Shown here: one piece after another, positions 28,732-37,208 of the stretch
Layout of the letters: each line of letters starts with the position of its first letter
Numbering within the stretch: position 1 is the stretch's first letter
NCBI GenBank assembly: GCA_014800385.1
Contig: JAAVGE010000024.1
Location: 33,324 to 89,020, forward strand
Reading direction: 5' to 3'
DNA length: 55,697 bases
DNA from: Bacteroidales bacterium
Lineage (GTDB): Bacteria > Bacteroidota > Bacteroidia > Bacteroidales > Muribaculaceae
Notes under the pieces: generated by a model
Seen by the model: the letters and a program-made list of their open reading frames with translations, nothing else
Database searches by the model: none
Told to the model about the DNA's origin: nothing
Translations under genes and position numbers: made by a program

Positions 28732-29211
28732 ATGCAGTGTCATCTTAACATAGGGTCAAACACAGGGGACAGCCTCGCTATAATCCGCCGGGCCATCAAT
28801 CTTATCGCCACACGCATCGCCCTGCCGGAGTCCATCCGTGTGTCCGATCCGGTCATAACCCCACCATGGGGCTACGACTCTCCCAATGATTTCACTAATA
28901 TCGGTGTGTCACTGACAACCGCGCTCTCCCCCGCCCTACTGATGAGTGAAATAACGGCGATACAAACCGCTCTTGGAGCGACTCCACACCGTAATCCTGA
29001 TGGCAGTTACCGCGACCGCAACATTGATATTGACATAATCCATCTGGGGGACACCGTCATTGACAACCTCTCGCTGACGGTACCTCATCCACGGATGCAC
29101 CTTCGCGACTTCGTGCTCATACCGTTAGCACAACTTGAACAGGATTGGATCCACCCTATCCTACACAAAACGGCATCGCAACTCCTTAAAGAGTTAAAGA
29201 CGCGGATTTAG
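28732..29211 (+). CDS. folK: 2-amino-4-hydroxy-6-hydroxymethyldihydropteridine pyrophosphokinase
   Basis: A 159-residue HPPK that transfers pyrophosphate from ATP to hydroxymethyl-dihydropterin, the step before dihydropteroate synthesis. Motifs: LNIGSNTGD at the N-terminus, the loop PPWGYDSPNDFTNIGV near residue 44, and the signature YRDRNIDIDII near residue 88 followed by VPHPRMHLRDFVLIPL. The stop overlaps the stop of the convergent pabC gene by 4 bp. Together with pabA, pabB and pabC it makes a folate cluster. Confidence 0.95.
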   Translation: MQCHLNIGSNTGDSLAIIRRAINLIATRIALPESIRVSDPVITPPWGYDSPNDFTNIGVSLTTALSPALLMSEITAIQTALGATPHRNPDGSYRDRNIDIDIIHLGDTVIDNLSLTVPHPRMHLRDFVLIPLAQLEQDWIHPILHKTASQLLKELKTRI

Positions 29212-29840
29212 ACTATTAACGGTTTATCTATTACTATAGCCTCAACATCAATCCTCGGGGCAGATTCCAAAGGGAGCATGGCGTTAATCATTGACACAGA
29301 CGTTATCCCAAGCAGGTTTCCGGGTTTGATATCTTCAAGCGTGAGGTCTGCCTCCTTAATGACACCTTTATTCAAAAGATAACGGCGCATAACGCCACGC
29401 AAAAGCGGTTCACGGGGTGTGTACAGTCCGTCACGTCCGTGAAAAACAAGGTTGGTGAAGGAGGTGTCAGTAATCAGTCCGTCGCGGACAATTATCACCT
29501 CATCACAATCACCTTTCAGCGAGGCTGCACGCATGAGTGCCGACCGATCGCAACTTTTCAGATGATAAACAATATCTGCCTCAACAACCCTGAGCGACCT
29601 GACCTGCTGCGGGGTATACGGCGTGATCTCAGCCCCGCAAATATCCCTATCATAAAGCACACGGCATTTCTGCACACCTTCACACCCCGCAGCATCCACG
29701 CCGTCAAGAAACAGAGCAATGTCAGGTACACGGGCATCGCTGCCATACACTTCACGAATGGTGGCAGCCATTCTTTGCTGATGCAGTTCCGGCAGTTGCA
29801 ACCGCCCGTTTTCGATACGTATTGTCTCAACAAACATCAT
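29208..29840 (-). CDS. pabC: Aminodeoxychorismate lyase-like class IV aminotransferase
   Basis: A 210-residue PLP enzyme of fold type IV, shorter than E. coli PabC (269). The PLP lysine is probably in DIVYHLKSCDR near residue 114, and GLITDTSFTNLVF near residue 145 and LLRGVMRRYLL near 170 are family landmarks. It would convert aminodeoxychorismate to p-aminobenzoate and pyruvate. Its ATG overlaps the pabB stop (ATGA, 29837-29840), so the two are translationally coupled. Specificity is read from the neighbours. Confidence 0.85.
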   Translation of the reverse strand: MMFVETIRIENGRLQLPELHQQRMAATIREVYGSDARVPDIALFLDGVDAAGCEGVQKCRVLYDRDICGAEITPYTPQQVRSLRVVEADIVYHLKSCDRSALMRAASLKGDCDEVIIVRDGLITDTSFTNLVFHGRDGLYTPREPLLRGVMRRYLLNKGVIKEADLTLEDIKPGNLLGITSVSMINAMLPLESAPRIDVEAIVIDKPLIV

Positions 29841-30805
29841 TTGGTAAGATACACTTTAGTTAGAATTTCCTCATATTCATCACGGCAAACACTGTTGACC
29901 GTCACTCCTCCGCCACTATGAAAACAGAGCCGACCATCCTCCCGACGTTGGATACATCGTATCATTACCGCCGACTGCATCACCTCTCCGTCAAAATATC
30001 CGAACACGCCGGTGTACCATCCGCGCGGAACAATCTCAGAGCGGGCTATCAAGGATACGGTCGACGGCTTTGGAGCCCCGGTAATACTTCCCGCAGGGAG
30101 AAGCGGAAGAATTATATCACCGAAGTCTGATTGCTTCCCCTCGGGGAGTTTGCCGCGCACCTCGGAACTTGTCTGGATTATATCATGCGATGTTGTGGCT
30201 ATATGCTCAGGATAGCGCAGCCTCGGCACAGTGACATCCTCCGCAATCATATTAAGGTCGTTTCGCATCAGGTCAACGATAGTGTGATGTTCACACTGCT
30301 CCTTGTAGTCATCCATCAGACGCTGTTCAGCATCCGGGAGTGTGGCATCAATAGTTCCCTTCATGGGGAAAGTAGAGATGAATCCATCCTTGATTCTGAC
30401 GAACGGTTCAGGTGAGAAACAGACGAAACGGTCAGGTATAAGCAGTTTGAACGGAGCGCGGGAATGGGTGAAAACATCATGCAATGATCCGGAAATCTCC
30501 ACCTCCGTAGCGGCGGTAAGATTGGCAAGAAAGGAGTCGCCGCACATCAGTCCGCTCTGCAATGTATCGAACATCGCTTTATATGTTGAATAATCCAACA
30601 TCTTTGTGATGGTGAGTGTGGGGTTCGGACCTATTTTTTCAGGAGCATTGCCCGTTCCGTTTACCTCCCAAAGTATATCATCCGTGTCAAACGGATTATC
30701 AAGAATAAAACAGTTTTTACACTCATAGTCCGTGCCCCACACAAACGGTCTGCCGGCGCGCCCAAGGGTGTTCATGGCCGTTCTCAATTCTTCAAATGAA
30801 ATCAT
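29837..30805 (-). CDS. pabB: Aminodeoxychorismate synthase component I
   Basis: A 322-residue chorismate-utilising enzyme. It is shorter than E. coli PabB (453) because most of the N-terminal non-catalytic domain is missing, a common state in Bacteroidetes. Catalytic-domain motifs are intact: FSPEPFVRI near 131, MKGTIDATLPDAEQRL near 150, HTIVDLMRNDLNMIAEDV near 178, PAGSITGAPKPSTV with the PabB-type lysine near 237, and GWYTGVFGYFDG near 262. It aminates chorismate with ammonia from the PabA subunit. Divergent from pabA across a 55-bp gap. Confidence 0.92.
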   Translation of the reverse strand: MISFEELRTAMNTLGRAGRPFVWGTDYECKNCFILDNPFDTDDILWEVNGTGNAPEKIGPNPTLTITKMLDYSTYKAMFDTLQSGLMCGDSFLANLTAATEVEISGSLHDVFTHSRAPFKLLIPDRFVCFSPEPFVRIKDGFISTFPMKGTIDATLPDAEQRLMDDYKEQCEHHTIVDLMRNDLNMIAEDVTVPRLRYPEHIATTSHDIIQTSSEVRGKLPEGKQSDFGDIILPLLPAGSITGAPKPSTVSLIARSEIVPRGWYTGVFGYFDGEVMQSAVMIRCIQRREDGRLCFHSGGGVTVNSVCRDEYEEILTKVYLTK

Positions 30806-30806
30806 T

Positions 30807-30839
30807 ACTGCAATTTTTCTGCAAAATTATGTAACTTTG
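30807..30839 (+). promoter_or_regulatory. Promoter of pabA
   Basis: TAACTTTG at 30832-30839 is a perfect -7 box; the -33 (ACTG at 30807-30810, spacer 21) is weak. The start codon follows 21 bp later, so the leader is very short. Confidence 0.55.
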
Positions 30840-30860
30840 CACGAAATTTCAAAACTCCTG

Positions 30861-31466
30861 ATGAAAATCCTACTGATAGATAACTACGATTCGTTTGTCT
30901 ACAACATTGTCGGACTGCTGCAAAAGTGCCGCCTGACCTTTCCCGACCTGGAATTTGATGTAATAAGAAATGACCGGATAACGCTCAGTGACACTGCCCG
31001 TTACGATGCTATCATCCTGTCGCCCGGACCGGGTATACCGTCGGAAGCCGGACTCCTTACCGAGGTTATTGACCATTGCAAGACCACGCATCCCATCCTC
31101 GGCATCTGCTTGGGCTGTCAAGCAATTGCAGAACAGTTCGGATGCCTGCTGCGACTTCTTGAAAAACCTCGTCACGGTCACTGCTCAACGCTCTGCAACG
31201 TTGACGAAGCGGATCCAATAGTAGGATTCTGCAACAATGAGGTTGCCAAAGTGGGGCGTTACCATTCGTGGGTTATAGATGATAAGAGTATCCCCACCGA
31301 TACCCCGCTTGTCATCACATCACGCGATGAGGATGGGAACATAATGTCAGTGCGCCACTCCACGCTCCCCATCTTCGGTCTGCAGTTTCATCCGGAAAGT
31401 ATCATCTCCAATTGCGGTCTCCGGATGTTGCAGAATTTCCTGTCAATCAAAACCGGCGTGAACTGA
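30861..31466 (+). CDS. pabA: Aminodeoxychorismate synthase glutamine amidotransferase (component II)
   Basis: A 201-residue class-I glutamine amidotransferase. The catalytic Cys sits in ILGICLGCQAIAEQFG near residue 80, the His-Glu pair in GLQFHPESIIS near residue 175, and the oxyanion strand in SPGPGIPSEAG near 53. I chose the ATG at 30861 (MKILLIDNYDSFVYN) because it gives the universal N-terminus and lies just after the -7 box; an in-frame upstream start at 30732 would run through pabB. TrpG is the alternative, but pabB and pabC next door favour folate. Its end overlaps the convergent MATE gene by 20 bp. Confidence 0.9.
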   Translation: MKILLIDNYDSFVYNIVGLLQKCRLTFPDLEFDVIRNDRITLSDTARYDAIILSPGPGIPSEAGLLTEVIDHCKTTHPILGICLGCQAIAEQFGCLLRLLEKPRHGHCSTLCNVDEADPIVGFCNNEVAKVGRYHSWVIDDKSIPTDTPLVITSRDEDGNIMSVRHSTLPIFGLQFHPESIISNCGLRMLQNFLSIKTGVN

Positions 31467-32748
31467 GAAAATAAATAACCGTCAGCACAACTCCACGCAT
31501 GGCAAGATAGGTCACGAAGGCAAACCACAGCGCATCATTGCCCCAGTGCGGTGCCAGCAGATGATGAATTCCGAAGAACCAGAGCATCGCCACAGCCATT
31601 GACACAAGCAGGGCACGTGTGCGGGTGGCACCGATAAAAACGCCATCCCAGATAAAAGCGGCAAATCCGGCAAGCGGAATCAGCATGGTCCAATAGCGAT
31701 ACGGACGTGCAGCCTCTATTACTTCCGTATCGTCACTCAACAGTTGCAGGAAACCGTCGCCGGTAACGAAATAAAGAAGTGTAAACCCAAGTCCTATCGC
31801 CCCGCCCCACAACATTGTGCGACGTATAGTCAGCCTTAACATTTCACCATTACGTTCACCCACGAATTTCCCGCTCAATGCCTCGGCAGCAAAAGCGAAA
31901 CCATCAGTGACATAACTGGTTATGATGAAGAATTGCATCAGAAGAGTGTTTACGGCAAGCATAAGCGTGCCCTGTTCCGCACCCTGTCGGGTAAACCACA
32001 CAGTGACGGCAATCAGGCAAAGCGTACGCAAAAAGATGTCACTGTTGACATTGAAAAAACGCTTCAGCGCTCCATTTCCGAAAAGTGGCGACGGATCTTT
32101 TCTGCCAAACAGTTTTACGTCATAGCGTCGGGTGAGCCACAGCAGCATCAGGCAGCCTGTCCATTGGGCAATCAGTGTTCCTGCCGCCACTCCGGCAAGT
32201 CCCCAATGGAAAAGATAGACGGCAGTAAGACTGACCGCTATATTAACCACATTGACAACGATGGAACTCCACATCGGGTAGCGTGTGTTCTGCATTCCGA
32301 TAAACCATCCGGCAAGGGCATAACTGCAAAGCACCGCCGGAGCGCCGAACACAGTGATATGGAAATACTGCTCGACCAGCGCACGGGTATCACCCTCCAC
32401 ATCCATCATACTCAGAGCCAACCCAAGGGCAGGAATCTGCAGCAGTACTATAGCCACACCAATCACACCGGCCACAACAAGCGAACGGCGCAGAACATTC
32501 ACCGCCTCCGCATGGTTTCGCGCCCCATACTCCTGCGCAGTCATTCCACCCGTGCCGGAACGGAGAAACCCGAATAGCCAGTAGAGCATATTGAAGATGG
32601 TGCCACCTACGGCAATGGCCGCAATGAACACCGGACTACCCATGTGACCGGTAACGGCAGTGTCGACCAACGCCAACAGCGGGGTGGTGATATTCGCAAC
32701 AATCGAAGGAACGGCAAGCCTGAGTATCTGTTTGTTTATAGAGTCCAT
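31447..32748 (-). CDS. MATE family efflux transporter (DinF-like)
   Basis: A 433-residue polytopic transporter from the start at 32748 (MDSINKQILRLAVPSIVANI), with about 12 helices. ALVDTAVTGHMGS near residue 30 and GGMTAQEYGARNH near 76 are typical of the DinF branch of MATE proteins, which export drugs or metabolites in exchange for cations. An in-frame ATG 36 bp upstream (32784) lies inside the hairpin 32759-32794 and gives a poor N-terminus, so it was not used. Tail-to-tail overlap with pabA, 20 bp. Substrate unknown. Confidence 0.9.
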   Translation of the reverse strand: MDSINKQILRLAVPSIVANITTPLLALVDTAVTGHMGSPVFIAAIAVGGTIFNMLYWLFGFLRSGTGGMTAQEYGARNHAEAVNVLRRSLVVAGVIGVAIVLLQIPALGLALSMMDVEGDTRALVEQYFHITVFGAPAVLCSYALAGWFIGMQNTRYPMWSSIVVNVVNIAVSLTAVYLFHWGLAGVAAGTLIAQWTGCLMLLWLTRRYDVKLFGRKDPSPLFGNGALKRFFNVNSDIFLRTLCLIAVTVWFTRQGAEQGTLMLAVNTLLMQFFIITSYVTDGFAFAAEALSGKFVGERNGEMLRLTIRRTMLWGGAIGLGFTLLYFVTGDGFLQLLSDDTEVIEAARPYRYWTMLIPLAGFAAFIWDGVFIGATRTRALLVSMAVAMLWFFGIHHLLAPHWGNDALWFAFVTYLAMRGVVLTVIYFLSSRRF

Positions 32749-32758
32749 GAAATTCAGA

Positions 32759-32794
32759 ACGCACCTCAACGCCATTGCCGGCATTGGGGTGCGT
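32759..32794 (-). terminator. Hairpin between the OPT and MATE genes
   Basis: ACGCACCTCAA (32759-32769) pairs with TTGGGGTGCGT (32784-32794), 11 pairs with one G-U. On the minus strand it follows the OPT stop and immediately precedes the MATE ATG. The T-run after it is poor, so it may be a partial terminator or a processing or translation-control structure. Confidence 0.5.
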
Positions 32795-32814
32795 CATACA
32801 GTTTAATCAGAAGA

Positions 32815-34800
32815 TTATTTCTTCACACGGCAGGTGTCAATCAGCAGATAAGCGATAAGCAGCACGTATGCGATGCAACCGTAGATCTGCAGATTCACGG
32901 CAGGGATGCCGCAAACATATTCAAAGCCGAGGAATCGGGTCAGTGCAGCAAACACACCGAAGAGCGCACCACCGGCGATAAGTCCCGATGAAATCAGTGT
33001 ACCGCGGTCGCGACGTGCAGCGCAAACTGCCTTGTCTTTGGATGAACGACCTACGAACCATGCTATCGCGCCACCAACAAGCAGCGGAGTATTCAGTGAC
33101 AAGGGGATGAACATACCCAGACAGAAAGCCAGAGCAGGAACACCCAACCAGTTCAACAACAGGGCGAGTATCACACCAACCATATAGAGAATCCAGGGGG
33201 TGTCACCACCCATCATCAGAGGTTCGATAACCTTGGCCATAGCGTTAGCCTGAGGAGCGACAAGAGCATTGTCGCCGGTGAAACCGTAAACCTCATTGAG
33301 CACCATCATTACACCACCAACAGTAGCGGCAGACACCAGTGTGCCCAGAAATTTCCATTTTTCCTGAGTTTTGGGAGTAGAACCGAGCCAGTAGCCCACC
33401 TTGAGGTCTGTGACAAATCCACCCGCCATTGAGAGAGCAGTGCAGACAACACCGCCGATAACCATTGATGCGACAATGCCGCTGGTGCCGTCAAGACCTA
33501 TGGCAACGAAGATGGCCGAGGCGATAATCAGCGTCATCAGCGTCATACCGGACACAGGGTTTGAACCAACAATAGCGATGGCATTAGCGGCCACGGTGGT
33601 GAACAGGAACGCAATCACAGTCACAACAACCCATGCCACGGCTGCCTGGAACCAGTTGTGAATAACACCGAACTGGAAGAAAAGGAACACCGCGATGAGG
33701 GAAATAACGGTGAAAACCAGGATATGTTTCATTGAAATATCCATCTGCCAGCGTACGGTGGCAGCCTTGTCAACTGATCCTTTGAACTCGCTGCGTGCCA
33801 GCCCGAAAGCCTGTTTGATGATGCCGCGTGACTTGATGATACCCAACACACCGGCCATAGCGATACCTCCGATACCGATCATGCGGGCATAGTCCGAGAA
33901 GATCTGCTGCGGCTCCATAGCCACGATTTCAGCCGAGCCGTAGGTGCCCATCAGAGGTATCAGCACCCACCACACGAACAGCGATCCGGCAGTGATGATA
34001 AACGCATATTTCAGACCGATGATATAGCCCAGACCAAGCAGAGCCGCACCGACGTTGCAACTCAACACCAGTTTGGTTTTGGCCACAACAGTCTGTCCCC
34101 ATGAGAACGCAGTGGTGGAAACCGTCTCAGCCCACCATCCGAAGGTAGCCACAACATAGTCATAAACACCACCGATGAGCGAAGCCACCACCAAAGTCAG
34201 AGCCTGTCCCTTATTCTGCGAACCCTGTCCGCTGGCTAAAACCTGAGTGGTTGCAGTAGCCTCCGGGAAAGGATATTTTCCGTGCATATCCTTTACGAAA
34301 TAACGGCGGAAAGGGATAAAGAAAAGTATACCCAGCACACCGCCGAGCAGCGAACTGAGGAAAATCTGCATAAAGTCAGTAGTAATTTCAGGATACTTGG
34401 CCTGAAGTATGTAAATGGCAGGGAGAGTGAAGATTGCACCTGCCACAATCACCCCCGAGCATGCGCCTATCGACTGTATAAGCACATTCTGACCCAACGG
34501 ATTCTTCAGGCGAAGCGCCCCTGACAGCCCCACGGCAATGATGGCGATAGGGATAGCAGCCTCGAACACCTGGCCCACTTTCAGACCTAAATAAGCCGCA
34601 GCGGCAGAAAAAATCACGGCAAGAATCAAGCCCATACCAACAGAATAGGGGGTTGCCTCCTTGTAATCTCGCGCCGGATGCATCAGCGGACGATACTCCT
34701 CATCAGCAGCCAGTTCGCGGAAAGCGTTTTCCGGCAATTCCACGGGATCAACATCCGTAGCCACCTCCGGCTCAAACGCATTGTCTAATTTTTTGCTCAT
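32815..34800 (-). CDS. OPT family oligopeptide transporter
   Basis: A 661-residue protein with about 16 hydrophobic helices and a short acidic N-terminal tail. It matches the prokaryotic OPT family: LGLKVGQVFEAAIPIAI near residue 71, SIGACSGVIVAGAIFTLPA near 110, PFRRYFVKDMHGKYPFPEATA near 162, and NPVSGMTLMTLIIASAIF near 414. OPT members move small peptides or metal-peptide complexes by proton symport. In this setting peptides are the natural guess, but siderophore-like cargo cannot be excluded. TAAATTTG on the minus strand (34841-34848) is a good -7 box; no clear -33. Confidence 0.92.
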   Translation of the reverse strand: MSKKLDNAFEPEVATDVDPVELPENAFRELAADEEYRPLMHPARDYKEATPYSVGMGLILAVIFSAAAAYLGLKVGQVFEAAIPIAIIAVGLSGALRLKNPLGQNVLIQSIGACSGVIVAGAIFTLPAIYILQAKYPEITTDFMQIFLSSLLGGVLGILFFIPFRRYFVKDMHGKYPFPEATATTQVLASGQGSQNKGQALTLVVASLIGGVYDYVVATFGWWAETVSTTAFSWGQTVVAKTKLVLSCNVGAALLGLGYIIGLKYAFIITAGSLFVWWVLIPLMGTYGSAEIVAMEPQQIFSDYARMIGIGGIAMAGVLGIIKSRGIIKQAFGLARSEFKGSVDKAATVRWQMDISMKHILVFTVISLIAVFLFFQFGVIHNWFQAAVAWVVVTVIAFLFTTVAANAIAIVGSNPVSGMTLMTLIIASAIFVAIGLDGTSGIVASMVIGGVVCTALSMAGGFVTDLKVGYWLGSTPKTQEKWKFLGTLVSAATVGGVMMVLNEVYGFTGDNALVAPQANAMAKVIEPLMMGGDTPWILYMVGVILALLLNWLGVPALAFCLGMFIPLSLNTPLLVGGAIAWFVGRSSKDKAVCAARRDRGTLISSGLIAGGALFGVFAALTRFLGFEYVCGIPAVNLQIYGCIAYVLLIAYLLIDTCRVKK

Positions 34801-34946
34801 TTGTGATGTATTATTGTGATAATGATTTTTTATATGATGGCAAATTTACGAAATTAATCTGACAATCCATTTAAAATTAAATCAAAATATCACCAAACCA
34901 GCCAAACCCAATACCAATTCCAATTAATGTTCATATCCCGTAATAA

Positions 34947-34978
34947 TTTGCACAATTTAAAAATACATACTATCTTTG
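34947..34978 (+). promoter_or_regulatory. Perfect promoter of AT-rich island 2 (shared promoter module, copy 2)
   Basis: TTTG (34947-34950), 20-bp spacer, TATCTTTG (34971-34978). The same module occurs at 16695-16726. It drives the gene block from 35113. The remaining 34801-35112 gap holds the decayed leader ORF and nothing else that I recognise. Confidence 0.85.
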
Positions 34979-34984
34979 TCCATC

Positions 34985-35047
34985 ATGAAACCGATCATTC
35001 TCCCCTCACTCCTATTAAGGCACGATGACTACGGTAGGATATGGTAG
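34985..35047 (+). pseudogene. Decayed signal-peptide leader ORF, copy 2
   Basis: MKPIILPSLLLRHDDYGRIW then stop: 20 codons. The first dozen codons match the leaders at 16733 and 36566; the rest has diverged. Same distance from the -7 box as in copy 1. Confidence 0.5.
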
Positions 35048-35112
35048 GTCATTGAGGCAAAATTACCTTTAACTTTTAGCATAGGTCATACTAAGTAATA
35101 AGGAGAAATATT

Positions 35113-35628
35113 ATGAGCCTGAAATATGTTGCGTTTACGCTTGCTACGATAATGGTGTTCTCAATACCCATAGGTGCAGTATTGTTAGGAATTATAGCAA
35201 AGATTGCAAAATTAGATTATAATAGGATAGTGAAAGATAATGGTATATGTCTTCTTCTGGGATGTTTCCTTTGTTCTGTCAGTTGTATTCGGATTTATTA
35301 TTACATACTGTATTTTTCTGACAAAAGTTTGGATGATGTGAAATCGGTATCAATATCTCCGACACACGCTACAGTGGAAATTGACGGATTTTATCCCTGG
35401 GGTGTAAATCTAAAACTTGAAAATGGTGAGGTTTATAAAACACGTGTTCAGTATCAGGAAGAGTTACGTGACTTGTTAGACGGAGGTGCCTTGATAGGGA
35501 AACGAGCCAACTCCAATGACTTTCATCTGTATACTGTTGAAAATGATACTATATGTGTCAATATTCAACATCCGCATTTTATCGGTAATAGTGATTTTGC
35601 AGAATGGAATGGTTTGAAGTCGAGATAA
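35113..35628 (+). CDS. Two-helix membrane protein, family A (undescribed paralogous family)
   Basis: A 171-residue protein. Two membrane helices (about residues 5-30 and 44-68) are followed by a soluble domain of about 95 residues. The soluble part carries SPTHATVEIDGFYPWGVNLKL and then GGALIGKRANSNDFHLY…DTICV. The order Pro-Trp/Tyr-Gly, a charged -eF/L- helix, then 'NaGaLI-KRA-SND' recurs in the gene at 37812 (same subtype) and, more distantly, in three subtype-B neighbours. No known family recognised. The reading frame overlaps the next gene by 25 bp. AAGGAG precedes the start by a few bases, another uncommon Shine-Dalgarno sequence. AT-rich. Confidence 0.7.
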   Translation: MSLKYVAFTLATIMVFSIPIGAVLLGIIAKIAKLDYNRIVKDNGICLLLGCFLCSVSCIRIYYYILYFSDKSLDDVKSVSISPTHATVEIDGFYPWGVNLKLENGEVYKTRVQYQEELRDLLDGGALIGKRANSNDFHLYTVENDTICVNIQHPHFIGNSDFAEWNGLKSR

Positions 35629-36053
35629 TAATTTACGGTGTCATAATCTTCTATGCCGCTACTTTGATTTTATTCGGTTACTTAAAGATCGGCTTTATTA
35701 ACCATCGAGGTCATACAAGGGCTACCTATAGTTTGTTTTGTCTCACTTCTTTTGTTGCTTTGACTGCTGGAGTAAACCAAAATGCACGTGACACCTTGTC
35801 GGAGATCTTGAAGAAACAGATAGAACCCACTGAGGCAACTGCCAAAGTAGCGCATGAGTTTCCGTATGGAATTAAACTGAAGATAAATGATAGTAAACGT
35901 ACCTCATATCAGTTTGATTTGGAGGATAAGGAACTGACCAAGGAGTTTATTAATAAAGTAAACAATGGCTACAAAGTCAGTAAAATGAAGGGTGCTTCGG
36001 AACTGTTGTTGGTAAATGGCAATGATTCTATTTATTATAATCTTTTCTACTAA
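35604..36053 (+). CDS. Two-helix membrane protein, family B
   Basis: A 149-residue protein: helices at about 6-27 and 40-57, then a soluble domain with EFPYGIKLKINDS, SYQFDLEDKELTKEFINKVN, and the terminal strand ELLLVNGNDSIYYNLFY. It is clearly homologous to the products at 36098 and 38302; all end in YYN(L/I)(F/Y)Y. It starts inside the end of the family-A gene, so translation is probably coupled. Function unknown. Confidence 0.72.
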   Translation: MEWFEVEIIIYGVIIFYAATLILFGYLKIGFINHRGHTRATYSLFCLTSFVALTAGVNQNARDTLSEILKKQIEPTEATAKVAHEFPYGIKLKINDSKRTSYQFDLEDKELTKEFINKVNNGYKVSKMKGASELLLVNGNDSIYYNLFY

Positions 36054-36097
36054 GAGCGTGTTTACTATTGGAAACAATCTGATTTTTTTATTGAATT

Positions 36098-36550
36098 ATG
36101 AAACCATTTGAGTCTGAATTATTGATATATTTCATTGCTGTAACTGTCGTCATTATTGCCGGGTTGCTGCTTCTGGACAAATACACAAATTATTGTGCCC
36201 GTGTAGGATGGTCAAAAAAAACGTATATCATTTTTATTCTTATCCTGTCAGTCTCAACATATCCGTCACTCATCTATAAGATCAAAGAACATTTGACTGA
36301 GATAAAGAGTGTGTATATTGCTCCAACTCAGGGAAGAGCATGGGTTGAGGAACATTTGCCTTACGGGATTACACTCAATCTTACTGATGATGAAAACACT
36401 TCTTATCAATTTGATCTGGAGGATACGGATCTGACAAACGAATTTATTGAAAAGGTTAACAGTGGCAGCACAATAAGCAAGAGGGAAAATGACACGGAAC
36501 TGCTGCTTGTTAACGGCAATGACTCGGTTTATTACAATATTTATTATTGA
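36098..36550 (+). CDS. Two-helix membrane protein, family B
   Basis: A 150-residue paralogue of the previous protein. Two helices (about 8-27, 45-60), then HLPYGITLNLTDDENTSYQF, DLEDTDLTNEFIEKVNSG and TELLLVNGNDSVYYNIYY. About half of the soluble-domain residues are identical to those in the 35604 product, pointing to a tandem duplication. Its 3' end abuts the third copy of the promoter-leader module. Confidence 0.72.
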   Translation: MKPFESELLIYFIAVTVVIIAGLLLLDKYTNYCARVGWSKKTYIIFILILSVSTYPSLIYKIKEHLTEIKSVYIAPTQGRAWVEEHLPYGITLNLTDDENTSYQFDLEDTDLTNEFIEKVNSGSTISKRENDTELLLVNGNDSVYYNIYY

Positions 36551-36551
36551 G

Positions 36552-36559
36552 TATCTCTG
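36552..36559 (+). promoter_or_regulatory. Shared promoter module, copy 3 (degenerate -7 box)
   Basis: TATCTCTG, one mismatch from TATCTTTG, followed by the same CCCAT-ATGAAACCG sequence as the other two copies. No good -33; it overlaps the end of the preceding gene, so activity is uncertain. Confidence 0.4.
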
Positions 36560-36565
36560 CCCATA

Positions 36566-36682
36566 ATGAAACCGATCGCTCTCCCCACACTCCTGCTGTT
36601 GTGTTCGCTGATTCTCAGCGGATTAATCAAAATGAGTTGTCCACTTTACAAGCGTCAGATCAAATATATGACATCAAATTAA
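36566..36682 (+). pseudogene. Signal-peptide leader ORF, copy 3
   Basis: A 38-codon ORF starting MKPIALPTLLLLCSLILSG. This is the best preserved signal-peptide sequence of the three copies, then an unrelated short tail. It precedes the lipoprotein pair at 36732 and 37209. Confidence 0.5.
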
Positions 36683-36731
36683 CTATGGGATGGTGGAACT
36701 TATCAATATAAAGAATTATGAGAAAGATATT

Positions 36732-37199
36732 ATGAAGCACAAGATATTAATATTTCAATTGATATTTATTGTGGCTATGGCTATCATTTGCCAGTCCTGC
36801 AAATTTCGTCAATTTTCCAGTATTGACAACAATCGGATTAAACTATATTTTATTCCTTCTTATAGTGGAATTAGTGCCCAATGGATGATTCTTAATTATA
36901 GCGACTCCACTTTTATAACTTCTGGGAAATACAGAAATTATGAAGCGGGAACATTTATCAAACGTAATGACACTACTCTTATGCTGTCGCCGAATGTGTT
37001 GTTACGCTGCACCGAAAATAAGATCACTGAAAATTACAATCAGTTAGAGGTGTATAAGGATTTAAAATCATATAAGGTCGTAGTATCCGATTCAGAGGCT
37101 TATGAGTGTCTCACGTTTTATTCCGACTCACTTGACTCAATTATGGATTTATACCTGGGACCAACTTATCAGTATTATTACAATATTAAACTGAAATAA
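36732..37199 (+). CDS. Unknown putative lipoprotein, paralogue of the next gene
   Basis: A 155-residue protein from the ATG at 36732 (MKHKILIFQLIFIVAMAIICQSC), which gives a lipoprotein-like signal ending QSC; an in-frame ATG at 36690 would add 14 charged residues ahead of it and is unlikely. The mature part contains NYSDSTFITSGKYRNYEAGTF then DTTLMLSP, alignable with the next protein. No known family. AT-rich. Confidence 0.68.
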   Translation: MKHKILIFQLIFIVAMAIICQSCKFRQFSSIDNNRIKLYFIPSYSGISAQWMILNYSDSTFITSGKYRNYEAGTFIKRNDTTLMLSPNVLLRCTENKITENYNQLEVYKDLKSYKVVVSDSEAYECLTFYSDSLDSIMDLYLGPTYQYYYNIKLK

Positions 37200-37208
37200 G
37201 ATACCTGT

